A DNA stretch of 64,000 nucleotides from assembly GCA_013361095.1 (NCBI GenBank), contig JAATWA010000001.1, positions 3,503,001 through 3,567,000 of the forward strand, written 5' to 3'. The translations under genes were made by a program, and so were the position numbers. Positions within the stretch are counted from its first letter, which is position 1. Each line of letters starts with the position of its first letter. Below are positions 1 to 8,864 of the stretch, one piece after another. This stretch comes from Pseudanabaena biceps (GTDB lineage Bacteria; Cyanobacteriota; Cyanobacteriia; Pseudanabaenales; Pseudanabaenaceae). A model generated the notes under the pieces. The model was given only the letters and a program-made list of their open reading frames with translations, made no database searches and had not been told where the DNA came from.

Positions 1-110
1 CATTGATCCAAGCTAAGGATGCAACTTTAGTCAATACCGATGGTCTAACTATAGAAGAAGTGGTCGCAGCCATTGTAAATTTGTATGAAGCTAAGGTACA
101 AACTCCATGA
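1..110 (+). CDS. cmk: C-terminal end of cytidylate kinase (probably fused PanC/Cmk), partial
   Basis: Only the last 35 codons are inside the window, in the frame ending with TGA at 108-110. The peptide has the pattern ADA..V.TDGLTIEEVV..I..LY seen at the C-terminus of cytidylate kinases, which phosphorylate CMP/dCMP. In cyanobacteria this domain is normally fused behind pantothenate synthetase (PanC); that fusion cannot be seen here and is inferred from the family. The stop overlaps the next start as ATGA, so the gene is probably co-transcribed with the LPS export genes. The call rests on a short tail and is moderate. Confidence 0.5.
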   Translation, partial: LIQAKDATLVNTDGLTIEEVVAAIVNLYEAKVQTP

Positions 111-631
111 CTTTTCCATTTTCTAGATCTATCCCAAGATTTATTTCTAAATTAACGATCGCCAAATTGTTTTTGGTCACTCTACCTGTAATTGCGATCG
201 CGGCTAGCACCTTACCTCCCATCCAAGCTCAAACCTCCAATACAGCGCTGACTATTCGGGCAGATGTCCAAGAAGCCAATTCGATTACAGGCGTAGTCAC
301 GGCAAAGGGCAATGTAAAAATGAGCTATCCTGCCCGACAGATCGATGCGATCGCGGAGCAAGCTCAGTATTTTTCTAAGGAGCAGCGTGTAGTTTTGACA
401 GGCAATGTGACTGTTACTCAAGAGGGAGTCAATAGTATCAAAGCCCAAACCATTACTTATTTGGTCAGTGAAGGTAAATTTGTTGCTGATCCTGCCAACA
501 ATCAGCAGGTGGAAACAATCTATATCGTCCCCGATCGCGAACTAGCTAAAACTCCCGCCACATCAGCCACACCCGTTGAGCAGATTAAGCCTGCCTTTAA
601 AAAACAACGAGTCAGCCCCGTAACTCCCTAA
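107..631 (+). CDS. lptA: LptA/OstA-like periplasmic lipopolysaccharide transport protein
   Basis: The 174-aa protein has a basic N-terminus, a hydrophobic stretch at about residues 18-38 and an AQA-type signal peptidase site near residue 42. A single OstA/LptA beta-jellyroll follows (about 47-135), with the typical I.AD..E........V.A.GNV....... pattern and GNV.V.Q repeats. LptA bridges the periplasm and carries LPS from the inner to the outer membrane. The C-terminal 35 residues are Pro/Thr/Lys rich and look disordered. The start overlaps the upstream stop (ATGA), and lptB begins 16 bp after the stop, so an operon is very likely. The neighbouring lptB and permease genes strongly support the role. 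Confidence 0.8.
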   Translation: MTFPFSRSIPRFISKLTIAKLFLVTLPVIAIAASTLPPIQAQTSNTALTIRADVQEANSITGVVTAKGNVKMSYPARQIDAIAEQAQYFSKEQRVVLTGNVTVTQEGVNSIKAQTITYLVSEGKFVADPANNQQVETIYIVPDRELAKTPATSATPVEQIKPAFKKQRVSPVTP

Positions 632-646
632 ATTTATATACTTTCA

Positions 647-1375
647 ATGCAAATTACCCTTGACAACGTTAGTAAAAATTACAGCGGTCGGCAAGTTGTT
701 CAGCAAGTTAGCCTTACCGTCAAGCAAGGAGAAGTTGTGGGACTGCTGGGCCCAAATGGAGCTGGCAAAACCACCTCTTTTTATATAGCGACAGGGTTGA
801 TTCAGCCCGATAGTGGCAGTGTGTGGCTAGACAAACAAGACATTACCCGTTTGCCAATTCATCAAAGGGCGCGGATGGGGATGGCATATCTGGCGCAAGA
901 GGCGACGATTTTTCGGCAATTATCGGTGCGCGATAATCTGATGCTAGTCATGCAGCAATCCAATGTCCCCAAATCCAAACGCATTCATCGTCTCAGGACA
1001 TTGCTAGAAGAATTTCGGTTGACTAAGATTGCCGATACGATGGGTATACAGGTTTCAGGAGGAGAACGTCGCCGCACTGAGATCGCTAGAGCTTTGGCAG
1101 TCGGTGAGCATGGCCCCAAATTTATTTTGCTAGATGAACCTTTTGCGGGTATTGATCCGATCGCCGTTAGTGAAATTCAAGTCATTATCAGAAATCTTCG
1201 CGATCGCGATATGGGCGTATTAATCACTGATCACAATGTACGCGAAACCTTATCAATTACCGATCGCGCCTATATTATGCGTGATGGCGAAGTCTTTGCG
1301 GATGGTTCTAGTCGAGAATTAGCCGATGATCCTGATGTTCGCAAATATTACTTAGGCGAAAAATTTCACTTTTGA
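647..1375 (+). CDS. lptB: LPS export ABC transporter ATP-binding protein LptB
   Basis: A 242-aa cytoplasmic ATPase of the LptB family, which powers extraction of lipopolysaccharide from the inner membrane. Visible motifs are Walker A GPNGAGKT (35-42), the Q-loop region around YLAQEA (81-86), ABC signature SGGERRR (137-143), Walker B FILLDEPF (159-166) and the switch histidine in ITDHNVRE (about 196). These strings and the length match LptB closely. It follows lptA by 15 bp and precedes the permease gene by 97 bp in the same direction. Confidence 0.92.
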   Translation: MQITLDNVSKNYSGRQVVQQVSLTVKQGEVVGLLGPNGAGKTTSFYIATGLIQPDSGSVWLDKQDITRLPIHQRARMGMAYLAQEATIFRQLSVRDNLMLVMQQSNVPKSKRIHRLRTLLEEFRLTKIADTMGIQVSGGERRRTEIARALAVGEHGPKFILLDEPFAGIDPIAVSEIQVIIRNLRDRDMGVLITDHNVRETLSITDRAYIMRDGEVFADGSSRELADDPDVRKYYLGEKFHF

Positions 1376-1472
1376 TGATACTTTTTGTGTTGCGTGAGCT
1401 TTTCCTTGGCAACCCAAAAAATATAATTGCTCTAAAATCCTATAATTTGCATAACAGTTAAATATTTCAGAA

Positions 1473-2657
1473 ATGTCAAGCTTACCAACGACTCAAGAGA
1501 AAAAAACAGGAAACCTGTCGATAGGTTGGTTGCCAAAAATTGCGATTATGGATCGTTATTTATTCATACAGATGTTGACCCCATTTTTATTTGGTGTGGG
1601 TGCATTTTCATCGGTGATTTTGGCGATCGGCTCTCTATTTGAGCTAATTCGACTAATTACCGATGCAGGCTTGAGTGTATGGACAGCATTTCAGATTTTT
1701 GGCTACCAAATCCCCGGATTCATGGTTTATTCTTTCCCGATGTCGATGCTATTGGCGACATTGCTTGCCTATAGCCGCATGTCTGGCGATGGAGAGACAA
1801 CGGCTTTGCGAAGTTGTGGTGTCAGTGCCTATCGGTTAGTGTTACCTGCGCTGGTGCTGAGTCTATTTGTAACGGGGCTAACCTATGTATTTAATGAAGC
1901 GATCGTGCCTGCGGCTAATTGGCAATCGCGTAGTACTTTACGGGCTGCGTTAAATCAAGAAAATGTGCAGTTTAAAAGTCAAGATATTTTTTATCAGCAA
2001 TATGGTGAAGTGCCACAAAATGACGGCTCCACCAAACAGGGTTTAGTGCGAAGTTTTTATGCGCGGAGCTTTGATGGCAAAGAGATGCGTGGCTTAACGG
2101 TTCTAGATTTTTCTCAGGGGCGGCTTCAGCAAATTCTAGCAGCTGAGTCAGCGATGTGGTTACCTGAGCAGAATGTATGGAGATTTAGCAAGGGTACAAC
2201 TTATTTAGTTGACCCTGAGGGTAATTACCGCAGTATTTTGCGATTTGAAGATCAAAATTTGCAATTACCTCGCGCTCCCCTCGATCTGGCTCAAGAGCAA
2301 CGCAGCTCAGAAGAGATGAATATCTCTGATATTCGCCGCAATATTGACCTACTTAAGCAATCAGGAAATACAAAGGAGGTTCGGAAGCTAGAAGTGCGGC
2401 TAGAGCAGAAATATGCGCTGCCATTTATCTGTGTGGTTTTTGCGATCGTGGGCGCGTCTTTAGGGATGCGTCCCCAGAGAACGGGTGCAGCGATCGGCTT
2501 TGGTTTGAGTGTGCTAATTATTTTTGGCTATTATTTATTGCTATTTATCTGTGGCGCTCTGGGGCAAGTCGAATTTCTCTCGCCGATCGCGGCGGCATGG
2601 ATGCCCAATTTAATCGGAATTACGGCAGGCTTGATTATCCTTACCAGAGTTACATAG
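1473..2657 (+). CDS. lptF: LptF/LptG-family (YjgP/YjgQ) LPS export permease
   Basis: A 394-aa integral membrane protein with the LptF/G layout: about three N-terminal transmembrane helices (residues 35-130), a large periplasmic domain (about 145-300) and three C-terminal helices (about 315-392). The segments MDRYL...L.PFLFGVG and Y.IPGFMVYSFPMSMLLATLL are typical. Cyanobacteria usually carry one such permease gene, which may form a homodimer with LptB; that is family knowledge. It is the last gene of the lpt cluster and ends 27 bp before a convergent gene. Whether it corresponds to LptF or LptG cannot be decided from sequence alone. Confidence 0.82.
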   Translation: MSSLPTTQEKKTGNLSIGWLPKIAIMDRYLFIQMLTPFLFGVGAFSSVILAIGSLFELIRLITDAGLSVWTAFQIFGYQIPGFMVYSFPMSMLLATLLAYSRMSGDGETTALRSCGVSAYRLVLPALVLSLFVTGLTYVFNEAIVPAANWQSRSTLRAALNQENVQFKSQDIFYQQYGEVPQNDGSTKQGLVRSFYARSFDGKEMRGLTVLDFSQGRLQQILAAESAMWLPEQNVWRFSKGTTYLVDPEGNYRSILRFEDQNLQLPRAPLDLAQEQRSSEEMNISDIRRNIDLLKQSGNTKEVRKLEVRLEQKYALPFICVVFAIVGASLGMRPQRTGAAIGFGLSVLIIFGYYLLLFICGALGQVEFLSPIAAAWMPNLIGITAGLIILTRVT

Positions 2658-2684
2658 GAGCAGGTTTAACAAATGTGATTTGTT

Positions 2685-3482
2685 TTATCTTTTGAGTTTG
2701 ATTTGTTTAGGCACTGTGATCTCGTGGGTTTTATGAAAATCATCTTGGACTTTAGCCGTTAAGCTCTTAGAAACACGCTTAACTACAAACCCCAATACAC
2801 TATCTCCTGTTTTTTGCAAAATATCTTGAGATAAACGACTAATAAATTGAGGGAAATTTAGTGAGACGGTCAGGTTTAAATCCCACTCAATTTCAGTCAA
2901 GACAAGGTTTTGTCCCAACGACTTTGCACTCTCTGGATCTAAGCTTCTTTCACGCAAACGCATCTCCGCTTGAAAATCCACTTCATATTCCTGTGGCGCT
3001 TGATCAGGAATCGGAATTGTATTGATACGGTAGACATCATTTTGATCTGGGGGCAGTAAATTTAGCCCGACCCTTGCATCCACCTGAAAACCCATTGCCC
3101 CCACTTTACCGACTCCCATTGCATAACCAGTTTCCCCAATTGGATCAGCTTTAAAAGGATTAGCGCACCGTCTAAACCAACCTTGATGAGCATCTAAATA
3201 TTTCATCACTGTGACTTTGTCAGCGAGCAGATCCATATGCCCAATGTAATGATTGTGAAAAGCGTTGGTATAAGAACTTGGTTTAGACATTCCACCTTTC
3301 AATGTTTCCCCTTGCGAAACATCATCTGGATCTTGAAGATTATCTTGTCCATCATCAGAGCTAGAGCCATAGGCTGACAACATCGCCGCCTCTTGCTCAG
3401 GGGTCAACAAAAAGTCATTTTCTTGTTCCTGATCTTGAGGTGTCTCTTGATTGACAGGCGATCGCATTGGTTCTTGCTGCAT
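2685..3482 (-). CDS. DUF1997 family protein
   Basis: A 265-aa protein with a low-complexity acidic and Gln-rich N-terminus (about 1-65) and a compact domain (about 70-260) that I recognise as DUF1997, shared by cyanobacteria and plant chloroplasts. It begins FHNHYIGHMDLLAD and contains V..YL..H..WF.RCA.PF. No catalytic motif is evident and no signal peptide is visible. The function is unknown. It converges on the LPS permease gene with a 27-bp gap and diverges from the next gene across 106 bp. Confidence 0.75.
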   Translation of the reverse strand: MQQEPMRSPVNQETPQDQEQENDFLLTPEQEAAMLSAYGSSSDDGQDNLQDPDDVSQGETLKGGMSKPSSYTNAFHNHYIGHMDLLADKVTVMKYLDAHQGWFRRCANPFKADPIGETGYAMGVGKVGAMGFQVDARVGLNLLPPDQNDVYRINTIPIPDQAPQEYEVDFQAEMRLRERSLDPESAKSLGQNLVLTEIEWDLNLTVSLNFPQFISRLSQDILQKTGDSVLGFVVKRVSKSLTAKVQDDFHKTHEITVPKQIKLKR

Positions 3483-3588
3483 GACAAATATTCCAAAATT
3501 GGTTTACTCGATTGAGATGCTCTTATAGCATCTCAAATCTTGCTTATTTCCATCATAATAGTCTTAGAAGTTCGATTAAGGAAATCAT

Positions 3589-4878
3589 ATGGCTCCGCGT
3601 ATAGCAGTAATGGAAGCTGTCGAAAAGCTCAATTATCGGGTCACGATAGGTGATGTGGCGGCGCAGTCTGGGCTAGATCTTAATACAGCACAGCGCGAAG
3701 TGTTGGCGCTTGCCTCAGAGACTGGCGGTAATCTGCAAGTTGCTGAATCTGGCGAGATTGCTTATAAGTTTGCTTCAAATTTTCGCGAAATCTTAGTGAG
3801 CCGATCCTTTCAGTTACAGGTCAAAGAATGGCTCAAGGGAATTTGGAAATGGGTATTTTATGGGATTCGCATTTCTTTCGGTATTTTATTGGTTGTGTCG
3901 ATTATTGTGGTGGTGCTAGGCATCATCGCTGCGACGATCGCTATTCAAAGTCAGGGACGTAGCGACAATGATCGTGATGATCGCCGTAACGACAATCGTG
4001 GCGGCGGTGGATTTATTTGGCTAGGTGGATGGGGCAATCCTTTTGGCAATCCTTTTATCATGTTTGACCCTTACTACTACGAACCTGAACAGGTTCGCCA
4101 AAGAGATCCCAACGAAATGGGCTTTTTAGAGAGTGTGTTTTCGTTCCTATTTGGGGATGGTAATCCTAATGCTGATCTCGAAGAACGTCGTTGGCGCGAG
4201 ATTGCCGCCATGATCCGCAGTAATAACGGCGTAGTTATTGCCGAACAAATCGCACCCTATCTTGATGAAACTAGTCGCCTAGAGGGTGATGAATATTTTG
4301 TAATCCCTGTCTTGGCAAAATTTAACGGTTTTCCTGAAGTCAGTGAAGCAGGTACGATCGCTTACAAGTTTCCTGAGTTACAAAAGGTGGCTTCCAAGCG
4401 CCAAACTTCGACAACGGGTACATATTTACAAGAAAAATTATGGCAGTTTAGCCAAGCTTCTAGCGGTAAGATTGCTTTAGCGATCGGTTTGGGCGTGTTT
4501 TATCTAGTGGCTTCACTCTATCTCGGCAGTCTATTAGGCGATCCTCGTCTTGCCAAGTCTTTAGTTGGCTTTCTAGGATTTATCAGAGCCGCCTACGGAT
4601 TTTTGCTTGGCTATGCAGTGCTATTTCTGTCCACGCCTCTCGTTCGCTATTTTGTATTGCAATACCTAAATAATGGAATCAGCGATCGCAATGCCAAACG
4701 TCTTGCCCGTGCCGAGCAATTACAAAAGCCCTCAGCAACTTTAAAAGAGAAGTTAAACTTTGCGCGATTATTTGCCACTCAGCAAGAGGTGATTGATCAA
4801 AATAATCTTGCTTACACAACTGAGCAGGACTTAGCAGATCAGGAATACTCTAAAATGCTTAAAGAGAATAAAGAATAA
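3589..4878 (+). CDS. Conserved cyanobacterial/plastid membrane protein, function unknown
   Basis: A 429-aa protein. It has two similar winged-helix-like segments: residues 5-65 ('VTIGDVAAQSGLDLNTAQREVLALA') and 205-275 ('GVVIAEQIAPYLDET'), both ending in an IAYKFP-like strand. A transmembrane helix lies near 90-120, a Gly/Asp/Arg-rich loop at 128-150, and two or more helices at about 295-355. The C-terminus is charged. The architecture resembles a family found in cyanobacteria and chloroplasts (the plant homologue At5g03900, annotated as iron-sulfur-cluster related); I recall this and have not verified it. No enzymatic motif is seen. Confidence 0.6.
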   Translation: MAPRIAVMEAVEKLNYRVTIGDVAAQSGLDLNTAQREVLALASETGGNLQVAESGEIAYKFASNFREILVSRSFQLQVKEWLKGIWKWVFYGIRISFGILLVVSIIVVVLGIIAATIAIQSQGRSDNDRDDRRNDNRGGGGFIWLGGWGNPFGNPFIMFDPYYYEPEQVRQRDPNEMGFLESVFSFLFGDGNPNADLEERRWREIAAMIRSNNGVVIAEQIAPYLDETSRLEGDEYFVIPVLAKFNGFPEVSEAGTIAYKFPELQKVASKRQTSTTGTYLQEKLWQFSQASSGKIALAIGLGVFYLVASLYLGSLLGDPRLAKSLVGFLGFIRAAYGFLLGYAVLFLSTPLVRYFVLQYLNNGISDRNAKRLARAEQLQKPSATLKEKLNFARLFATQQEVIDQNNLAYTTEQDLADQEYSKMLKENKE

Positions 4879-4957
4879 GGCTCAATAGATGTTTCGGGAC
4901 GTTATTTTGGCTGTAAGGCTGAAAATACTTACATTCTTTTGCAGCTTTGTGTAGTAC

Positions 4958-5000
4958 AAGAAAAAAGAAAGGCTTGCAAAGCAAGCCTTTCTTTTTTCTT
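4958..5000. terminator. Perfect 20-bp stem hairpin with A/T tracts, bidirectional terminator
   Basis: Arms 4958-4977 and 4981-5000 are perfectly complementary around an AAA loop. The inner stem is AAGGCTTGC and the outer stem is A-rich/T-rich. It lies between two convergent genes (stops at 4878 and 5037) and would form a U-tract on either transcript. Confidence 0.8.
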
Positions 5001-5036
5001 AGGTTTTAAGAAAGCGCAAAGCGCTATAACTACTCA

Positions 5037-5453
5037 CTATTTCTTGAATAGAACCTCTGTAATATGCCCTGGAAATATATCGATTCCCACGGACGATTTG
5101 AGTAGATAAAGCAGTAGAAATGTCATGGCACTAATCAACAAACTCATCGCAATAACTAGTAAAATCGCACCGATGATATTGGCAATTTTGGTTATGCCAT
5201 TCACCTCATACTGTCTTTGTTGTTTGCGGCGATCTTTGCCAATCATCAGTACCACAAAGTAGCGAATAAGCACTAAATCCACTACAAAACGGAGATCAAT
5301 TATTTTCGGTGTTGTATTAGGCAGCGCATTCCGAAAGACGGATTTGAGATGATCTCTTTCATCATTATTGAGTTTTTCTAATGTCTCTACGGGAATTTGA
5401 TGCATGTAGTAGTCTGCATCTCTTGATGTATAACCTCTAGGAGCTTGATTCAT
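5037..5453 (-). CDS. Hypothetical membrane protein
   Basis: A 138-aa protein I do not recognise. The first 85 residues are soluble and charged (NNDERDHLKSVFRNALP), followed by a basic patch (KDRRKQQRQ) and one or two transmembrane segments at about 90-122. The gene starts one base after the stop of the upstream gene at 5455-5904, so the two are almost certainly co-translated and may form a complex. It is followed by the hairpin at 4958-5000. Confidence 0.6.
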   Translation of the reverse strand: MNQAPRGYTSRDADYYMHQIPVETLEKLNNDERDHLKSVFRNALPNTTPKIIDLRFVVDLVLIRYFVVLMIGKDRRKQQRQYEVNGITKIANIIGAILLVIAMSLLISAMTFLLLYLLKSSVGIDIFPGHITEVLFKK

Positions 5454-5454
5454 T

Positions 5455-5904
5455 TTAGATACCTACTGTCCATTGATATACATACCACCCAATTGTCATG
5501 GCTCCCCATGTCAAGACAGTTAATCCATATACAGTCTGTGTTTGACTGCCCCCCAATTTTGTCACTCTTTTATGGGCAAAAGCTAGCAGAAAAATGATAC
5601 TCATCGAGAATATCCAGCACAACAGAAGTAATAATGCTACTTTTTGGGCATTAATCAGACCTAAGCTGATTGGTCTTGCCCACAGGAATGCACTTCCCCA
5701 AAACCATGACGATAGCCATGCGATCGCAATTCCGATTGAGGAGCTTCCCGTTTGCGCTAATCTAAGCACAATGAGATAAGTTCCAATTGAAATAACTAGA
5801 TTGACATTGTAAATCGCTAGTAGATATCCCCCCAGAACATAAGCAACAAATAAAATGATTAAATAAATAATCGCGTCATAGGGTAAGGCTTTAATCTTTT
5901 TCAT
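5455..5904 (-). CDS. Hypothetical multi-pass membrane protein
   Basis: A 149-aa, strongly hydrophobic protein with four predicted membrane helices (about 10-30, 35-50, 60-110 with a break, 125-147). Basic residues (KKIK at the start, HKRVTK near 112) suggest cytoplasmic ends. No family is recognised. It is the first gene of a two-gene unit with the 138-aa membrane protein gene one base downstream. Confidence 0.6.
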   Translation of the reverse strand: MKKIKALPYDAIIYLIILFVAYVLGGYLLAIYNVNLVISIGTYLIVLRLAQTGSSSIGIAIAWLSSWFWGSAFLWARPISLGLINAQKVALLLLLCWIFSMSIIFLLAFAHKRVTKLGGSQTQTVYGLTVLTWGAMTIGWYVYQWTVGI

Positions 5905-5960
5905 GGTTTATTTTAAAAGCCTCTATAGTCGTTTCAGGGAGGTCGCACATCATATTAGCT

Positions 5961-6007
5961 TACTAAAGAGAGAGAGAAGGCGCAAAGCGCCTTCTCTCTC
6001 TTTAGTA
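5961..6007. terminator. Near-perfect palindrome, GA-rich stem
   Basis: Arms 5961-5983 and 5987-6007 pair except for a 2-nt bulge, with an AAA loop in a GGCGC/GCGCC core. It lies between the amylase 3' end and the divergent-side promoter region of the membrane protein pair. It is a member of the window's palindrome collection. Confidence 0.65.
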
Positions 6008-6034
6008 ACAATAAAATATGGGTGTAGTTACACC

Positions 6035-6073
6035 AAAAAGTAGAGATAGCGATTTTCGCTATCTCTACTTTTT
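6035..6073 (-). terminator. 18-bp stem hairpin overlapping the alpha-amylase stop codon
   Basis: Arms 6035-6052 and 6056-6073 are perfectly complementary with a TTT loop. The amylase stop codon (6065-6067 on the minus strand) lies inside the right arm, and the A-tract becomes a U-tract in the amylase transcript. It therefore reads as an intrinsic terminator. Confidence 0.8.
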
Positions 6074-7540
6074 GATCCATACGGAGACTGAACCACCATT
6101 GCAACGAAACTCTGCCCATCCTTCTTCATTGGTGGTCACAGGCTCATCGACATGCTCGGTGATATCAATATAGGTGCTGTTAGGATGCCCGATATGCATC
6201 CATTTATGACCTCCCTCGCTATTACTTAACACCACTGCCATACCGCCAGAATGCTCGTCATCGCCTAATCTTGTCCAGCCAATCGTATTAGGATGATCGA
6301 AGTAATCAATCTGCTCACCATAGGAATAGGTTTGACGAGCAAAAAGGAACTTATCCAACAACCATTGATGGCTCTGGATCCAAATTTCATACTCGTTACC
6401 ATCTTTCCCCTTATCCTTGTAATGTGCGCCGTAATAATCAGCATAAAAAATACAAGGATATCCTTCTTGTCGCAATAAAATTAGCGCGTAGGCAAGAGGC
6501 TTGAACCAATCTTCGACGATTGACTCCAAGGATTGCAATGCTTGCGAATCATGGTTTTCAACTAAGGTAACCGCAAGTGTGGGCTGGACTTTGACTAAAG
6601 TGTTTTCAAAAATTTTGCTGAGGTCATAGTCTTCACCAGATTGACTAGCTAGATGGAAATTTAAATGCAAAGGGGCATCAAACAGATCGACCTTACCTTC
6701 CGTAACCGCAATGAAATTGTTTAAAGCTTCTACTTCGTAAGACCAATATTCTCCCACCGCAAATAAATCCCGCTTAGCATGGTGGCGCACATGCTCTAAC
6801 CATTCTGGAAAGAAACTTGCTGATACATGCTTAACTGCATCAAATCGAAATCCATCGACATTGGTCGTATCATAAATCCATTCTCCCCAATATTTAAGTT
6901 CTCCTTGCACTTCGGAGTTTTGCATATCAAGGTCACAACCCATTAAATAATCAAAATTTCCCTTTTCTAGATCAACATCATTATCAAAGGATTTTCCTTT
7001 TAGTAAATAGATAGCATTTTCACCTTCGTTGTAGGCGTTGTAATCGATCGCATCAAAATGCCACCAATGCCACTCCATCTTAGAGTACTTGCCCTTACGC
7101 CCCTCAAAGGTAAAATGAGTCCAAGCTTTGATCTTTTGATATTCGCCGACCGTCTCATTCCGATTTTCCATATTAAATGGTGTTGCTTCTACTTCTTCTG
7201 GCTGGTCAGCTCCCATCTTGTGATTAAACACCACATCAGCATAGATCTGGATTCCTGCTTTCTGAGCAGCTTGGATAGCACGAACATATTCGTCTTTAGT
7301 ACCATATTTGGTTCTGATGGAACCTTTCTGGTCAAATTCTCCAAGGTCGAATAAGTCATAAGTGCCATAGCCTACATCCATACCACCCGCTGTACCTTTG
7401 TATGCAGGAGGTAGCCATAGGGAAGTAATCCCAGCTTTTGCTAGTTCTTCGGCTTTTTCGGCTAACTGATTCCACAAGCTCCCGTCATCTGGCATATACC
7501 AGTGGAAGTACTGCATCATCACGCCATTCTGATTAGACAT
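6065..7540 (-). CDS. amyA: Cytoplasmic alpha-amylase, GH13
   Basis: A 491-aa glycoside hydrolase 13 enzyme that cleaves internal alpha-1,4 bonds of glycogen or dextrins. The four conserved regions are clear: DVVFNH (102-107), GFRFDAVKH with nucleophile D234, GEYW with acid/base E264, and VENHD with H330/D331. There is no signal peptide, which fits the cytoplasmic bacterial alpha-amylase group (GH13_5, E. coli AmyA-like; the start MMQYFHWY is typical). A second glucan hydrolase (GH57) lies at 57.9 kb. The gene stands alone between hairpins. Confidence 0.9.
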   Translation of the reverse strand: MSNQNGVMMQYFHWYMPDDGSLWNQLAEKAEELAKAGITSLWLPPAYKGTAGGMDVGYGTYDLFDLGEFDQKGSIRTKYGTKDEYVRAIQAAQKAGIQIYADVVFNHKMGADQPEEVEATPFNMENRNETVGEYQKIKAWTHFTFEGRKGKYSKMEWHWWHFDAIDYNAYNEGENAIYLLKGKSFDNDVDLEKGNFDYLMGCDLDMQNSEVQGELKYWGEWIYDTTNVDGFRFDAVKHVSASFFPEWLEHVRHHAKRDLFAVGEYWSYEVEALNNFIAVTEGKVDLFDAPLHLNFHLASQSGEDYDLSKIFENTLVKVQPTLAVTLVENHDSQALQSLESIVEDWFKPLAYALILLRQEGYPCIFYADYYGAHYKDKGKDGNEYEIWIQSHQWLLDKFLFARQTYSYGEQIDYFDHPNTIGWTRLGDDEHSGGMAVVLSNSEGGHKWMHIGHPNSTYIDITEHVDEPVTTNEEGWAEFRCNGGSVSVWIKK

Positions 7541-8238
7541 TGTTAAATTCTCAGTGTAATAAAAAACAAACTAGGGCAAAGCAAGTTTTGACTAGGATAT
7601 AAAACCAGAAGATGAGTGGCGGCGCAACTCTCTTCTGGGGTTTTGTTTTTACCAGCTAACTCTAGCTTTGCCATATAAGTAAAAAATTCTTGCTTAATTG
7701 CGAGATTATTCAAAGAATTTCAACCATATTAGCAACTTGAAGTTTCAATCTATTCACAGAAAGAGTTTTAGATTTCTAGCTCCAAAAACATGTAAACAAA
7801 TCACACATCAAAAATTAGTTAGGAATTTTTACTGTCGATCTAGGCTAGAGCTAATATCCATGAAGTTTTACGTCTATTCCAATTTAGTTTTAACTAGGTG
7901 CGCGATCGCATATCTATCAGCTAAACTCTCTTTGTTACATTTTGTGTTGTAGTTCATCAATGCACCTATTTTGTTCATTAAATCGACCATGCTGCTCTAT
8001 GTAAACGACGCATTTGAGGAAGGTTATAAAACCTGAGAAGTCGTTTGTATGGTTCACCAAATATAGATTGTATTGAGGTTTACTAAATGTGATCGCCCAA
8101 TCACTCACCTCGTCCAAAACGCGATCGCCCAATCACCAACCAGAAACAAACAACACCAATAAATTTGATAACAGTTATTGCTATTTACTGTTATTGCGGC
8201 GAAAATATTGATATCAAGATTATTAGAGGACTAAATTT
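7541..8238. other. 700-bp gap without a supported gene
   Basis: An AT-rich stretch. It holds a degenerate palindrome around 7601-7648 (arms AAAACC.AGAAG and CTTCTGGGGTTTT with a disrupted middle), and near 8090-8135 the first two units of the GATCGCCCAATCAC repeat that recurs through the following toxin-antitoxin island. Short reading frames here show no recognisable domain. Confidence 0.5.
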
Positions 8239-8493
8239 ATGAATGTGTCTCTAACGCCTGAGCTAGAGAGCTTTATACAGGGGAAGGTTAATACTGGCTT
8301 GTATTATTCTGCTAGTGAAGTTGTACGTGAGGGGTTGAGATTGTTACAGGAACGAGATCAACTTCAGCAGTTGCGTTTGCAGGAGTTACGTCAAGATATT
8401 CAGGCGGGTTTAGATAGTGGTGATGCTACGCCCCTTGATATACAGGCAGTGAAGGCAAAGGCACGGCAGCGCAAGCAACAGAAGCAGGTGTAA
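8239..8493 (+). CDS. parD: ParD-like antitoxin (ribbon-helix-helix)
   Basis: An 84-aa type II antitoxin. The N-terminal 40 residues (MNVSLTPELESFIQGKV..G.Y.SASEVVREGLRLL) are the classic CopG/ParD ribbon-helix-helix DNA-binding domain, and the C-terminal half is charged and would wrap the toxin. A strong ribosome binding site AGAGGA lies 10 bases before the ATG. The toxin gene begins 3 bp after the stop. Such antitoxins repress their own promoter. Confidence 0.88.
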   Translation: MNVSLTPELESFIQGKVNTGLYYSASEVVREGLRLLQERDQLQQLRLQELRQDIQAGLDSGDATPLDIQAVKAKARQRKQQKQV

Positions 8494-8495
8494 TA

Positions 8496-8792
8496 ATGGC
8501 AACTATTCTGAAGCGTCCGCTTGCTGAGCTGGATTTGCTGGATATTTGGGATTATGTTGCGGATGATAGTCCAGATAGAGCGGATGATTTTTTAGATCGA
8601 ATAGAAAGTAAGTTGTTGACTTTGGCTCAGAATTCGGGTTTAGGTAGGAAAAGACCAGATTTGTTGCCAGATTTACGGAGCTTTCCTCTTGGTAATTATG
8701 TTGTGTTTTATCAGCAGATAGAGGTTGGTATTGATGTGATTCGGTTGCTTCATGGTTCAAGGGATATTGAGGAAGTATTTAAACAGAATTAA
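8496..8792 (+). CDS. parE: ParE-like toxin (RelE/ParE superfamily)
   Basis: A 98-aa protein with the ParE pattern: an N-terminal ALxDLxxIWxY helix (residues 8-21, here LAELDLLDIWDYV), a second helix with DxFLDRIE, then a strand-rich end with R.FPLGNYVVFYQ and V.VIRLLHGSRDIE. ParE toxins poison DNA gyrase, though related RelE toxins cleave mRNA, so the exact target is not certain. It is paired with the preceding antitoxin. No frameshift or missing segment is seen, so it looks functional. Confidence 0.88.
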   Translation: MATILKRPLAELDLLDIWDYVADDSPDRADDFLDRIESKLLTLAQNSGLGRKRPDLLPDLRSFPLGNYVVFYQQIEVGIDVIRLLHGSRDIEEVFKQN

Positions 8793-8864
8793 TGTATGGC
8801 GATCGCCAAATCACCTAACAAAAACACGATCGCCCAATCACCAACTAAAAACAACACGATCACA
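8793..8864. repeat. GATCGCC(C/A)AATCAC repeat block between toxin-antitoxin modules
   Basis: Three degenerate units (GCGATCGCCAAATCACC, ACGATCGCCCAATCACC, ACGATCACAC) separate the ParDE pair from the convergent Doc-type pair. The same unit fills the other gaps of this island. Confidence 0.7.

Noticed and set aside
7698..7952. 84-codon rightward reading frame
   Set aside because: No domain, odd composition (many Phe, Ser, Asn, Lys as in random AT-rich DNA), no clear ribosome binding site.
7935..8132. 65-codon leftward reading frame
   Set aside because: Starts inside the GATCGCCCAATCAC repeat and shows no recognisable toxin or antitoxin motif; probably chance or debris.
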